NCBI GenBank assembly: GCA_943846655.1
Contig: OX044352.1
Span: 558,001 to 622,000 of the forward strand
Source: Porticoccus sp002390525
GTDB taxonomy: Bacteria; Pseudomonadota; Gammaproteobacteria; Pseudomonadales; Porticoccaceae
DNA length: 64,000 nt
Direction of reading: 5' to 3'
Each line of letters begins with the position of its first letter. Within the stretch, counting starts at the first letter, position 1. Shown in pieces: positions 8,916 through 22,067 of the stretch. The translations under genes and the position numbers were made by a program. Under the pieces are notes generated by a model that saw nothing but the letters and a program-made list of their open reading frames with translations, searched no databases and was not told the DNA's origin.

Positions 8916-10049
8916 TTATTTCGTGTAAATAGCTCCTAATACCGACGATTTTTCAGCCCCTGTAGCAGCCGGCACATTTCCGGGTAACCCTTCAACAGTT
9001 TGTTTAGCCAACCAAGCAAAAGCTGAAGCCTCTACCCATTCTGGGGCAATTCCAAGTATAGACGTATTCTCTACAACAATTGGTGCTATCAATTCTTTGA
9101 GACGATTAATCAAAACTGTGTTGTAGGCTCCACCACCACATATAAAGACCTCATTTATATTATATGAATAGAGCGATAATGCTTTACTAATAGTTTGCGC
9201 TGTAAATTCCAATAATGTTGCTTGAATGTCTACCGGTCTATATTTTGGAAGCTGTTCAAGAAGAGATTCAAGCCAATCGATGTTAAACAGTTCTGGGCCA
9301 GTGCTTTTTGGTGGAGATATAAACAGATAAGGAGTATCCATGAGATTTGAAAGAAGAGCTTTAATCGTCACACCTTGGGCTGCCCATGCTCCTCCTTTAT
9401 CGTAATTTTTACCAATATTAATTTTAGTCCATTTATCCATCAATCCATTACCCGGACCTGTGTCATAGCCAAGAACTGACTTATGTAGACCATCTCCTGG
9501 TAAAAAGGTGATATTTGAGATTCCACCAATATTAATTATAGCTCGCACAGAACCAGTTTTTTCAAAAAACGCTTTATGAAAACCAGGAACTAAAGGAGCC
9601 CCCTGGCCGCCTAAAGCTATATCTCGACCCCGAAAATTCGCAACTGTCGTAATCCCTGTTTTTTCAACGATAGTATTTGGATCTCCCACCTGTAAACTAT
9701 ATCCTTCATATTTTTTTATGCTAGCGCTTGGCGGATGATGCCTAATAGTCTGTCCATGACTACCAATTGCTATAATATCAGTGTTCGCTAATTTCGATAA
9801 AATGAGAAGCTCATTTGCAGCTTGTGAAAAAAGTAATCCTAAACATTTATCAAGTTTACTCAACCTATGTATTTCATTTGAACCTGGAACAGCTAGTGAA
9901 TATATCTCCTCTCTTATATCAGCACTAATTTTAATTGAATGAGTAAGCAGAATCTCGAATTTGTTGTATCCGAGGGCAATCAATACAGCGTCAATGCTGT
10001 CTGCGCTAGTTCCAGACATCAGTCCAATGAATTTTTTTTTGATACTCAT
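8916..10049 (-). CDS. anmK: Anhydro-N-acetylmuramic acid kinase
   Basis: A 377-residue sugar kinase of the actin-like ATPase fold. AnmK phosphorylates and opens 1,6-anhydro-MurNAc to MurNAc-6-phosphate during recycling of peptidoglycan fragments in the cytoplasm. The family signature GLMSGTSADSIDAVLI is at the N-terminus, followed by GSHGQTIRHHP, INIGGISNITFLP, GYDTGPGNGLMD and the C-terminal CGGGAYNTVL nucleotide-binding loop. It lies immediately downstream of an M23 murein endopeptidase gene, giving a small cell-wall turnover pair. Confidence 0.96.
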   Translation of the reverse strand: MSIKKKFIGLMSGTSADSIDAVLIALGYNKFEILLTHSIKISADIREEIYSLAVPGSNEIHRLSKLDKCLGLLFSQAANELLILSKLANTDIIAIGSHGQTIRHHPPSASIKKYEGYSLQVGDPNTIVEKTGITTVANFRGRDIALGGQGAPLVPGFHKAFFEKTGSVRAIINIGGISNITFLPGDGLHKSVLGYDTGPGNGLMDKWTKINIGKNYDKGGAWAAQGVTIKALLSNLMDTPYLFISPPKSTGPELFNIDWLESLLEQLPKYRPVDIQATLLEFTAQTISKALSLYSYNINEVFICGGGAYNTVLINRLKELIAPIVVENTSILGIAPEWVEASAFAWLAKQTVEGLPGNVPAATGAEKSSVLGAIYTK

Positions 10050-10080
10050 ATCTTATAATCCAGTTAATCAATATTTATAT

Positions 10081-11454
10081 TTATTGTGTCGACAAGAAAG
10101 CTAGTTTGGATACCTTTTGATGCCTTTCAAGTTTTGCCATTAGGGGTTTTGTGATTCGATAAAATCTATCAAGCTCGTTTTTTTTCACAGGATCTGAGTG
10201 AGGAAGAGTTACATTGCGTGGATTTTTATGAGAGCCATTAACGAGAAACTCATAATGCAGATGAGGCCCGGTAGAGTAGCCGGTAGAACCTAGTATCCCA
10301 ATTATTTGTCGCTGGGTAACCCTCATTCCTTTTTTAACTTTTCTTTTATGAAGGTGTAAGTATTTTGTGGTAATTCCACCACCATGTCGGATAAAAATAT
10401 AGTTACCATTAGCTTTATTGTAGCTGCTAGCTATAACGCTCCCATCTCCTGAAGCAAAAACTGGCGTGCCAAGTGGAGCGACATAGTCCACTCCTCGATG
10501 CGCCATTATTTTTTTGTGGATAGGATGCATGCGTCTCAGGTTAAAATTAGAGCTAATACGAGTAAAATTAAGTGGCGCCCGAAGAAATGATTTGCAAATA
10601 TTATGCCCTTCTGGCGTGAAGTAATTTACTTCTCCGCTACTATCTAGGTAACGAACTGCTTTGTAAGACTTCCCTTGATTGACGAACTCAGCCGCTAAAA
10701 TTTTGCTTCCAGCAATCTTTTTTTCACTTAAATGAAGCCCCTCGTATAAAACAGAAAATTTATCCCCCTCCCTAACATCTAAAGCAAAATCAATATCCCA
10801 AGAAAAAATATTAGAAAGCTCCATAATTATATTATTTGGCAACCCAGATTTTTTACCACTAACAAATAGTGAATCTTTTATTATGGAATCACGATATATA
10901 GTAATTTTCTTAGGGCTAGAATCGATCTTTCTAGCAAAGAAACTGGCGCCCTTTTCACCATTCAATCTGGCATAAATGTAAGATTCTTTGTTAGATTTTA
11001 TATATTTTAATTTTTTTAATGACCCGTCACTTGAGAAGCCGAACTGTATTTTTTGACCTGGATGAATTTGCAGTAAAGGACTAGATAGATTATCTGAAGT
11101 AAATTCAATAACATTTTTTGCGGTTAAAGATTTCTTTTTGAAAATTGAACTAAGACTATCCCCATGTCTAATAATATATTCACTCCATATTAATTCTTTT
11201 GGGACAATTTTTACTATATCCTCATCGTACGAAACTTCTGTTAGAGTTTTTTTATTATCAAGTTCATTAAGACTATTCACATAAGAGTAAACTTTTTTGT
11301 GTTCGATATAATCCTCTTGTATGGAAAAATACAATATTATGATCAATATGAGTAAACCACATATCAGTGAATAGATACTTGTTCTATACTTATCAACCAG
11401 GGATGAACATACCGAGGAAGATTTTTTGTCGTTGTTAAGTCTATTTTTTGGCAT
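10081..11454 (-). CDS. Murein DD-endopeptidase MepM-like, M23 family
   Basis: A 457-residue envelope protein. It has a short cytoplasmic N-terminus, one membrane-anchor segment (about residues 27-44), a LysM/OapA-like domain (about 95-150, WSEYIIRHGDSLSSIF) and a C-terminal peptidase M23 (LytM) domain (about 300-420). The zinc ligands are visible as HRGVDYVAP and HLHYEF, so it should be catalytically active, cutting peptide cross-links of peptidoglycan. It is upstream of anmK and divergent from tyrS. The anchored, LysM-plus-M23 layout is that of MepM/YebA and the Pseudomonas gene beside tyrZ. Confidence 0.92.
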   Translation of the reverse strand: MPKNRLNNDKKSSSVCSSLVDKYRTSIYSLICGLLILIIILYFSIQEDYIEHKKVYSYVNSLNELDNKKTLTEVSYDEDIVKIVPKELIWSEYIIRHGDSLSSIFKKKSLTAKNVIEFTSDNLSSPLLQIHPGQKIQFGFSSDGSLKKLKYIKSNKESYIYARLNGEKGASFFARKIDSSPKKITIYRDSIIKDSLFVSGKKSGLPNNIIMELSNIFSWDIDFALDVREGDKFSVLYEGLHLSEKKIAGSKILAAEFVNQGKSYKAVRYLDSSGEVNYFTPEGHNICKSFLRAPLNFTRISSNFNLRRMHPIHKKIMAHRGVDYVAPLGTPVFASGDGSVIASSYNKANGNYIFIRHGGGITTKYLHLHKRKVKKGMRVTQRQIIGILGSTGYSTGPHLHYEFLVNGSHKNPRNVTLPHSDPVKKNELDRFYRITKPLMAKLERHQKVSKLAFLSTQ

Positions 11455-11624
11455 AATAAGTTTTGTGCTAGTTTCTCTAAAGTAGACATCATATCAATTT
11501 TCAATAGAAATCATTCTTAAGCATACAGTTGGTTTTTACAAGCCTGTTTACCTGATGTTTTTTTTTTCAATGAGATAAGGTATTGTTTGGTTTCTGTCGA
11601 TTTTGTTACGTTAGAGATTTGAAG

Positions 11625-12935
11625 ATGAATGATCAAAGTGAAAAGTTAATCGAGGACCTTCAGGCCAGAGGCCTCATCGCGCAGATGACTTCAGCTGATA
11701 AGTTAGTAGAGCACCTATCTTCTGATAGTCGCTCATTATATTGTGGTTTCGATCCTACAGCAGATAGTCTACATATTGGCAGCCTAGTACCTTTGTTAGT
11801 ACTTAAGCGTTTCCAAGAAGCTGGCCACAAACCTATTGTGCTTCTTGGAGGAGCAACTGGCTTAATCGGTGATCCAAGCTTCAAAACACAAGAAAGAAAG
11901 TTAAACACACCTGAAATAGTTAAAGATTGGCTGCATCTTATAAAAAAACAGATATCTAAGTTTGTAGATTTCAGTATTGCGGATTGTCCTGCAAAAATTG
12001 TTAATAACTTAGACTGGATAGAAAAAATAGACTTACTGACTTTTTTAAGAGATATCGGTAAACATTTCTCCATAAATAATATGATTAATAAAGAGTCTGT
12101 TAAACAAAGACTTGAAAGAGATGGACAGGGTATATCCTACACAGAATTTACTTACATGTTGTTACAATCCTACGATTTTTCTGAGCTTAATCGTCGCCAT
12201 AATTGCACTATCCAGATTGGCGGTGCTGATCAATGGGGAAATATTGTTGGCGGAGTAGACCTCACAAGACGCTTAAATGGCAGCCAAGTATTCGGTTTGA
12301 CGTTGCCTTTAGTTACTAAGTCTGATGGTACGAAGTTTGGAAAGACAGAGTCAGGAACGATATGGCTTGATTCGAAAAAAACCTCTCCTTACACATTTTA
12401 TCAATTTTGGATGAATACTTCAGACGCTGATGTATATACTTTTTTGAAACATTTTACTTACTTATCCTTGGATAAAATTAAAGATATAGAAACAAACGAC
12501 ACAAACACTCAAGGGAGAAAGTCTGCTCAGGCTATATTGGCTGAGGAGGTAACAAGATTAGTCCATGGCCCTGATCAACTCACCGCTGTAAAAAGGATAA
12601 CAAGTGAGCTTTTTTCTGGAGATCTTATGTTATTGGAAGAAAATGATCTAGTACAGCTTCAACAGGATGGACTACCATCTGCAAGATTAAGTTTATCTGA
12701 TCCGAATAAGCTAACCTTAACAAATTTACTATCAGATTGTGGTCTCGCACACTCTGGTCGCGAAGTAAAAGATGCACTTTTGAAAAATGCAGTATTTATT
12801 AATGGTATACCAAAAGGATATGAAGATAATATGCAGGTATCTGATTGCTTCTCAATAAAAAATGCTCTTTACGGTAAATTTTTTATAGTTAAACTTGGAA
12901 AGAAAAAATATTTTTTATTTGAGCTCGAGAAATAA
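11625..12935 (+). CDS. tyrS: Tyrosyl-tRNA synthetase
   Basis: A class I aminoacyl-tRNA synthetase of 436 residues that charges tRNA-Tyr. The HIGH-like motif is HIGS (50-53) and the KMSKS-like loop is KFGKT (237-241). The substrate-binding segment QIGGADQWGNIVGG is intact, and an S4 RNA-binding domain occupies the last 80 residues. A TTG at 11583 in the same frame would add 14 residues unlike the family; the ATG at 11625 is preferred, with GAAG close upstream. It is followed by the rRNA leader region. Confidence 0.95.
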   Translation: MNDQSEKLIEDLQARGLIAQMTSADKLVEHLSSDSRSLYCGFDPTADSLHIGSLVPLLVLKRFQEAGHKPIVLLGGATGLIGDPSFKTQERKLNTPEIVKDWLHLIKKQISKFVDFSIADCPAKIVNNLDWIEKIDLLTFLRDIGKHFSINNMINKESVKQRLERDGQGISYTEFTYMLLQSYDFSELNRRHNCTIQIGGADQWGNIVGGVDLTRRLNGSQVFGLTLPLVTKSDGTKFGKTESGTIWLDSKKTSPYTFYQFWMNTSDADVYTFLKHFTYLSLDKIKDIETNDTNTQGRKSAQAILAEEVTRLVHGPDQLTAVKRITSELFSGDLMLLEENDLVQLQQDGLPSARLSLSDPNKLTLTNLLSDCGLAHSGREVKDALLKNAVFINGIPKGYEDNMQVSDCFSIKNALYGKFFIVKLGKKKYFLFELEK

Positions 12936-13070
12936 AGAAAAGGTATTATTTATCAAACAAAAATTACCTCTTAAAGAAAATTTTCTTCTTAAGAAAATCA
13001 TTAATAGCGTAAACATCAATACGACATAACAAGTAAATAAAAAAAAGAATTTATTTTATATAGAAATAGT

Positions 13071-13098
13071 TTGACACCAGTTTATTAATGGCTACACT
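13071..13098 (+). promoter_or_regulatory. rRNA promoter P1 candidate
   Basis: TTGACA (13071-13076) is a perfect -35, 16 bases before TACACT (13093-13098). The region upstream is a dense A/T tract like an UP element, and the bases after the -10 (GCGCGTCC) form a GC-rich discriminator, typical of stringently controlled rRNA promoters. It has not been mapped experimentally. Confidence 0.75.
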
Positions 13099-13182
13099 GC
13101 GCGTCCGTTTCAAGGTTAATTGAGATCAAAAAATTAACAGCGACAAATTGTAAATTTTTTACTAAAAAAATCACAGTTGTTG

Positions 13183-13210
13183 TTGACTTTAGATGGGCGT
13201 TCCTTAGAAT
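13183..13210 (+). promoter_or_regulatory. rRNA promoter P2 candidate
   Basis: TTGACT (13183-13188) and TAGAAT (13205-13210) are 16 bases apart, with an A-tract upstream and a C-rich discriminator. It lies about 110 bases downstream of P1, matching the tandem P1/P2 plan of gammaproteobacterial rRNA operons. Confidence 0.75.
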
Positions 13211-13237
13211 ACCCAACCCGCTCCTTAAGTGAGCAAC

Positions 13238-13248
13238 GTTCTTTAACA
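13238..13248 (+). promoter_or_regulatory. boxA antitermination element of the rRNA leader
   Basis: GTTCTTTAACA matches the boxA core that binds NusB/S10 and lets polymerase pass through untranslated rRNA. The surrounding sequence (TTTAACAATCGATCAGATAATGAGTGTGGG, in two parts) follows the E. coli rrn leader order of boxA followed by the 16S processing arm. Confidence 0.75.
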
Positions 13249-13452
13249 ATCGATCAGATAATGAGTGTGGGTGCTTGCTGTGATGATCACGTGACAACGT
13301 ATCATCAAATACAAGTAACTCACCAAAAATAATTACTTTAAATTTGGTAAGCTAAAGTGTTTGGCCATGTTTTGAGAAGTATCGCAGGTTTTTGTGAAAC
13401 TACTCCCTCTTAGTCTAACTTTATAAAAGTTTGAAAGAGGTTAAAGAATATT

Positions 13453-14988
<1,536 letters not shown>

Positions 14989-15085
14989 ATCGATGCACTG
15001 ACATTTCAGTTAAGTGCTCACTCTCATTATCTGATTATTGGCTAAAGCAGTACGCGTATTTTTTATACGCAAACCTATAGACAGT

Positions 15086-15162
<77 letters not shown>

Positions 15163-15187
15163 TTTCATATGCATGAAAGGTTGCATT

Positions 15188-15263
15188 GGGGCTATAGCTC
15201 AGCTGGGAGAGCGCCTGCCTTGCACGCAGGAGGTCAGCGGTTCGATCCCGCTTAGCTCCACCA
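15188..15263 (+). tRNA. tRNA-Ala (TGC)
   Basis: A 76-base cloverleaf with anticodon TGC in CTTGCACG, acceptor GGGGCTA/TAGCTCC, T-loop GGTTCGATCC and encoded CCA. It lies 25 bases after tRNA-Ile in the rRNA spacer. Confidence 0.98.
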
Positions 15264-15348
15264 CTTTCTTCGTCAAAAAGTACTGCTAAAAATAGATACT
15301 AGAATTAAGTTTTCTTAGATAATTTAATTCTGGTTTTTTAAGCCAGAT

Positions 15349-15360
15349 GTTCTTTAAAAA
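15349..15360 (+). promoter_or_regulatory. boxA in the 16S-23S spacer
   Basis: TGTTCTTTAAAA resembles boxA and sits about 130 bases before 23S, as in E. coli. It would reload antitermination factors before the long 23S gene. Confidence 0.65.
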
Positions 15361-15487
15361 AGTAGAAATGTTAAAGCTAAATTAATTATTTATAGTAATT
15401 TTTAGACGAGTGTATTCTTGAATACACAAGTTTGGCAAAAAATTATCGAAAGATAGTTTTTCGTAAATGCAGTCGTTTGTCTTATAT

Positions 15488-18377
<2,890 letters not shown>

Positions 18378-18491
18378 ATAATAGAAATGATTGCATTAAG
18401 AACTTGTCATTATGGACACTCGTTGCTTTAATATTTTTACATTTATTTGAGTTAAAATTATTAACGTTAACAATTTTGGCTCATAACAGTT

Positions 18492-18610
18492 TTCCTGGCG
18501 ACCATAGAGCTTTGGTACCACCTGATCCCATCCCGAACTCAGAAGTGAAACGATGCATCGCCGATGGTAGTGTGGGGTTTCCCCATGTGAGAGTAGGTCA
18601 TCGCCAGGTT
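18492..18610 (+). rRNA. rrf: 5S ribosomal RNA
   Basis: About 119 bases. The terminal helix pairs CCTGGCGA (18494-18501) with TCGCCAGG (18601-18608), and internal sequences such as CCGAACTCAGAAGTGAAACG and GATGGTAGTGTGGGG are nearly identical to E. coli 5S. It is the last gene of the rRNA operon. Confidence 0.97.
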
Positions 18611-18616
18611 TTTATC

Positions 18617-18653
18617 TAAAACGCCCTATCTTATTAGTTAGGGCGTTTTTTTA
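18617..18653 (+). terminator. Intrinsic terminator of the rRNA operon
   Basis: An 11-base stem, AAAACGCCCTA with TAGGGCGTTTT (18617-18627 and 18639-18649), an 11-base loop and a T-tract. It follows the 5S gene directly and precedes the TauE/SafE gene. Confidence 0.92.
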
Positions 18654-18741
18654 TGATTTATATACATAAATACGATCCTTATATTTAACATATAAAAAAA
18701 TGAGGCATAATAAAGCATGAGGACTTTTATGTAGGAGATGC

Positions 18742-19545
18742 ATGGATATAATTTTTTTATACCTTTTTCTGGGTGTAATAGCTGGGGTAATTAGCGGCCT
18801 ATTTGGAATTGGTGGCGGGGTAATTATCGTCCCAATCCTTATTTTCACTTTTTCATCACAACTTTTTGCTACAGAAATATTGACTCATATGGCAGTAGGA
18901 ACTTCATTGGCTACAATTGTAATTACCTCTATAAGTTCTATTTTCGCACACCATAAGCGTGGACTAGTTGTTTGGCCTATAGTTCTTTGGTTTTCACCAG
19001 GAATATGTTTTGGCGCAATTTTGGGAGCTATTTTTGCAGTTAGTATTTCAGGAATACTCTTACAGCTCTTTTTTGGTATATTTCTCTGTTTTATTGGCAT
19101 CTTTATTGCCAAGCCCGCAAACCCCTCTTTAACGATCAACATGCCAGGCCCTCTTGGTAAGACAATAGCAGGCTCTGTGATTGGTTTTTTTTCCAGTATA
19201 TTTGGGATTGGCGGTGGATCACTATCAGTACCTTATTTTTCTTGGACACAAATACCTATTAAGAATGCTGTTGCTACATCAGCCGCCTGCGGACTACCCA
19301 TTGCTATTAGTGGAGCTATAGTTTACGCAATTCAGGGGCTAAATATCGATGGATTACCAAAATATAACGTTGGTTTTATATATCTACCAGCTTTTTTTGG
19401 CGTTGTTATTACAAGTATAGTTTTTGCAAAAGTGGGTGCAAAATTAGCATACCAACTTCCTTCTGAAGCTTTGAAAATATATTTCTCTCTTTTGCTATTA
19501 GGTATTGGCATATATTTTATATGGAAAAATATCTTATTTTTTTGA
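18742..19545 (+). CDS. TauE/SafE family sulfite/sulfonate-type permease
   Basis: A 267-residue membrane protein with about eight predicted helices in two homologous halves. Each half carries the family motif, GLFGIGGG near residue 19 and SIFGIGGG near residue 151, as typical of TauE/SafE (DUF81) anion transporters. Family members export sulfite, sulfoacetate or other organosulfur anions, but the substrate here cannot be read from the sequence. It is nine bases before birA and probably co-transcribed, although the functions do not obviously relate. Confidence 0.9.
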   Translation: MDIIFLYLFLGVIAGVISGLFGIGGGVIIVPILIFTFSSQLFATEILTHMAVGTSLATIVITSISSIFAHHKRGLVVWPIVLWFSPGICFGAILGAIFAVSISGILLQLFFGIFLCFIGIFIAKPANPSLTINMPGPLGKTIAGSVIGFFSSIFGIGGGSLSVPYFSWTQIPIKNAVATSAACGLPIAISGAIVYAIQGLNIDGLPKYNVGFIYLPAFFGVVITSIVFAKVGAKLAYQLPSEALKIYFSLLLLGIGIYFIWKNILFF

Positions 19546-19554
19546 TGGATTAAA

Positions 19555-20523
19555 ATGGAAGATTTAATAATTATTTTAAGTGACGGAGTGTTCCATTCCG
19601 GAGAAGATCTAGGTAAAAAACTCGATATTACAAGAGCGGCTGTCTGGAAAAAAATATGTAAAATAAAAACTTTAGGTATTCCCTTAGAGTCAAAAAAAGG
19701 CCTAGGCTATCGAATAATTGGTGGTCTAGATCTTTTAAAGAAAGAAGATATTTATGATAATTTATCTACTATTGTTAAGCCTCTTGTATCTAATTTAGAA
19801 GTTTTATCGACTACCACTTCTACAAATACACTCGCTAGAAAAAATGCTGAAAATTTTGATTCTTCTGGCAGTATAATTTTAGCAGAAGCTCAGACAGATG
19901 GCCGTGGGCGAAGGGGTAAATCTTGGATTAGCCCTTATGGTTGTAATCTTTATCTGTCAATTGTTTGGGGATTTTCAGGTGGTATTCAAGAAATAGAAGG
20001 TCTAAGTTTAGCTACTGCTTGTTCTGTGCTTAAAGGTTTAGAAAAGTGTGGCGCTGATAATATAGAGCTCAAGTGGCCTAATGACCTGATGCATAAAAAG
20101 AAAAAAATTGGTGGTATATTATTGGAAATAGTCGGTGATCCTTCTGGATATTGCCAAGTAATCATTGGTGTTGGTATTAATATAAATATGCCTAAAATTA
20201 ATTCTAAACAAATTGATAGAGAATGGACTAATACTAAAAAATTATTAAATCCAGAGGTTAGCAGGAATGATTTAGCCACGAAGATTATAGAACAGATTTT
20301 GTTGTTACTTCTTGAATATAAAAAATCTGGATTTTCGAGCTATAAGGATGAATGGCTTATGTATGACAACTCAATAGGCAAGAAGGTTAAATTGATAATG
20401 GTGAATAATACTGTTGAGGGGGTAGTGCGCGGAATAGACTCAAGTGGTGGACTCATACTTGAAGTGGGTGGAATAGAAAAAACCTTCAGTGGTGGTGAAA
20501 TTAGTCTGCGAGAGTGTGAATGA
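19555..20523 (+). CDS. birA: Bifunctional biotin-protein ligase / biotin operon repressor
   Basis: 322 residues in three parts. An N-terminal helix-turn-helix (about 1-60, GEDLGKKLDITRAAVWKKI) is followed by the catalytic ligase domain with the biotinyl-AMP loop GRGRRGKSW and the conserved KWPNDL. A small C-terminal SH3-like domain ends the protein. It activates biotin with ATP, transfers it to the carboxyl-carrier lysine of BCCP, and through the HTH can repress bio genes. The stop overlaps the coaX start (ATGA), so the two are translationally coupled. Confidence 0.95.
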   Translation: MEDLIIILSDGVFHSGEDLGKKLDITRAAVWKKICKIKTLGIPLESKKGLGYRIIGGLDLLKKEDIYDNLSTIVKPLVSNLEVLSTTTSTNTLARKNAENFDSSGSIILAEAQTDGRGRRGKSWISPYGCNLYLSIVWGFSGGIQEIEGLSLATACSVLKGLEKCGADNIELKWPNDLMHKKKKIGGILLEIVGDPSGYCQVIIGVGININMPKINSKQIDREWTNTKKLLNPEVSRNDLATKIIEQILLLLLEYKKSGFSSYKDEWLMYDNSIGKKVKLIMVNNTVEGVVRGIDSSGGLILEVGGIEKTFSGGEISLRECE

Positions 20524-21248
20524 GAGTAGAAATTGATGCTGGTAACTCTAGAGTTAAGTGGAGGATTTGCGCAGAACAAATCGTTGAGTCTCGAGGTGTT
20601 TTTTCTAATAAGGATATTGAGGTATTTCTAAAGGTACTAGACCAGATTCCATCAATTGAAAATATATATATTGCTTCAGTATCCCACCCGAGCATTCTTA
20701 ATAGAATAGCTTCATATAGCTCTAAGAGGGGATGCCCGCTCATTGAGGCCAAAACTAAAAAAATTACCGCTGGTGTTAGTTGTGGCTATAGTGATCCATC
20801 TATTTTAGGCATTGACCGATGGTTAGGAATTGTAGCGGCATATAATCGTTTTAGATTGCCATGTATAATTATTGATTCCGGAACTACCTTAACAATTGAT
20901 ATTGTAAGGGGCGATGGAAGACACTTAGGAGGATATATTTTACCTGGAAAAGAAATGTCGCTAAATATAATGAATACCGGTGCCCAGCAAATTCAAATAA
21001 ATATTGATAACGATCAAAATATAACAAATCCTTCACCAGGAAATTCAACTGAAGAGTGTATTGCAAAAGGACAAATTTTGATGATTAAATCGATAATAGA
21101 GTATGTTGTTAAAAATTCTGAAGAAAGAAATGAAACTCAAATAATAGCAACCGGAGGTAATGCTCAAGATATCATCAATGTCTTGGGTAGCGATGCTCAC
21201 TTTGACCCAGAACTGATTTTAAACGGCTTAAAATATTTAGACTTATGA
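20520..21248 (+). CDS. coaX: Type III pantothenate kinase
   Basis: 242 residues, the usual length of CoaX, which phosphorylates pantothenate as the first step of coenzyme A synthesis and is insensitive to CoA feedback. ASKHA-fold motifs are visible: phosphate-1 EIDAGNSRVKWR, GIDRWLGIVAAY, IIDSGTTLTIDIV and a later ATGGNA. A birA-coaX pair upstream of the tRNA-tuf-secE cluster is the order I remember in Pseudomonas. Confidence 0.95.
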   Translation: MRVEIDAGNSRVKWRICAEQIVESRGVFSNKDIEVFLKVLDQIPSIENIYIASVSHPSILNRIASYSSKRGCPLIEAKTKKITAGVSCGYSDPSILGIDRWLGIVAAYNRFRLPCIIIDSGTTLTIDIVRGDGRHLGGYILPGKEMSLNIMNTGAQQIQINIDNDQNITNPSPGNSTEECIAKGQILMIKSIIEYVVKNSEERNETQIIATGGNAQDIINVLGSDAHFDPELILNGLKYLDL

Positions 21249-21352
21249 AAATTATATATTACATAAAGTTGACCACATAGGCTATTTTTTCTCTTTCATA
21301 CCCACTTCTATGTAAAAAAACACTAAAAAAACGTTTTATCACATTTAATTTG

Positions 21353-21381
21353 TTGATTATAACTTCAACATTAACTAAAAT
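21353..21381 (+). promoter_or_regulatory. Promoter of the tRNA-tuf operon (candidate)
   Basis: TTGATT (21353-21358) and TAAAAT (21376-21381) lie exactly 17 bases apart. They are followed by the GC-rich discriminator CGCGACCCC, about 30 bases before the first tRNA. The discriminator suggests stringent and growth-rate control, as for E. coli thrU-tufB. Confidence 0.75.
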
Positions 21382-21411
21382 CGCGACCCCTATTTTATAT
21401 ATAGGATTTGG

Positions 21412-21487
21412 GCTGGCGTAGCTCAGTTGGTAGAGCAGCTGACTTGTAATCAGCCGGTCGGGGGTTCGACTCCTCTCGCCAGCTCCA
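21412..21487 (+). tRNA. thrU: tRNA-Thr (TGT)
   Basis: A 76-base cloverleaf with anticodon TGT in CTTGTAA, acceptor GCTGGCG/CGCCAGC and encoded CCA. It corresponds in position to E. coli thrU, first in the tRNA-tuf operon. Confidence 0.97.
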
Positions 21488-21561
21488 CATTTTTTATGTA
21501 ACTGGGGTTTTGGAAAATTTATTAGGTATATATTGGGTGAGGACGATGTTTTATCTTTTAC

Positions 21562-21645
21562 GCAGGGGTTCCCGAGCGGTCAAAGGGATCAGACTGTAAC
21601 TCTGACGCGAAAGCTTCGGTGGTTCGAATCCACCCCCCTGCACCA
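21562..21645 (+). tRNA. tyrU: tRNA-Tyr (GTA)
   Basis: An 84-base class II tRNA with long variable arm and anticodon GTA in CTGTAA. The acceptor is GCAGGGG/CCCCTGC and CCA is encoded. It corresponds to E. coli tyrU. Confidence 0.97.
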
Positions 21646-21656
21646 AATTGTATACT

Positions 21657-21692
21657 TGGTACTATTGTTATTTAACAATAACTTAAGTACCT
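21657..21692 (+). other. Inverted repeat in the tRNA-Tyr to tRNA-Gly spacer
   Basis: TATTGTT-ATTT-AACAATA is flanked by GGTAC and GTACC, so the transcript can fold a hairpin right after tRNA-Tyr. There is no T-tract, so it looks like a processing or stability element and not a terminator. The rest of this 171-base spacer shows no gene. Confidence 0.45.
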
Positions 21693-21816
21693 TATGAACA
21701 TAGATATTTTATTATCATTGAATTTAACATCAGTGATCACACGGATAGGTTGCATTTGCAACAAAAAATAGATTTGGCTTCATCAGAAAATGAATTCTAT
21801 GGAGTGGTGGTTATAG

Positions 21817-21890
<74 letters not shown>

Positions 21891-21915
21891 GATCCTACCG
21901 ACAGCGATAGTTAAT

Positions 21916-21991
<76 letters not shown>

Positions 21992-22067
21992 GTATTTAGT
22001 AAGATACGGTATGTCGTATATAATTTTAACTAAGAAGTTTGCAAGTATTGATTGAGGAGTTTTTGTC

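Larger units (their letters stand above)
12936..13452 (+). promoter_or_regulatory. rRNA operon leader and promoter region (no gene)
   Basis: This 517-base stretch holds no plausible coding sequence. The first 130 bases are A/T-rich and may act as an UP element. Two promoters (separate entries) and a boxA follow. The segment 13253-13265 pairs perfectly over 13 bases with 15023-15035 downstream of 16S. Together they form the stem that RNase III would cut to release pre-16S, by analogy with E. coli. Confidence 0.8.
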
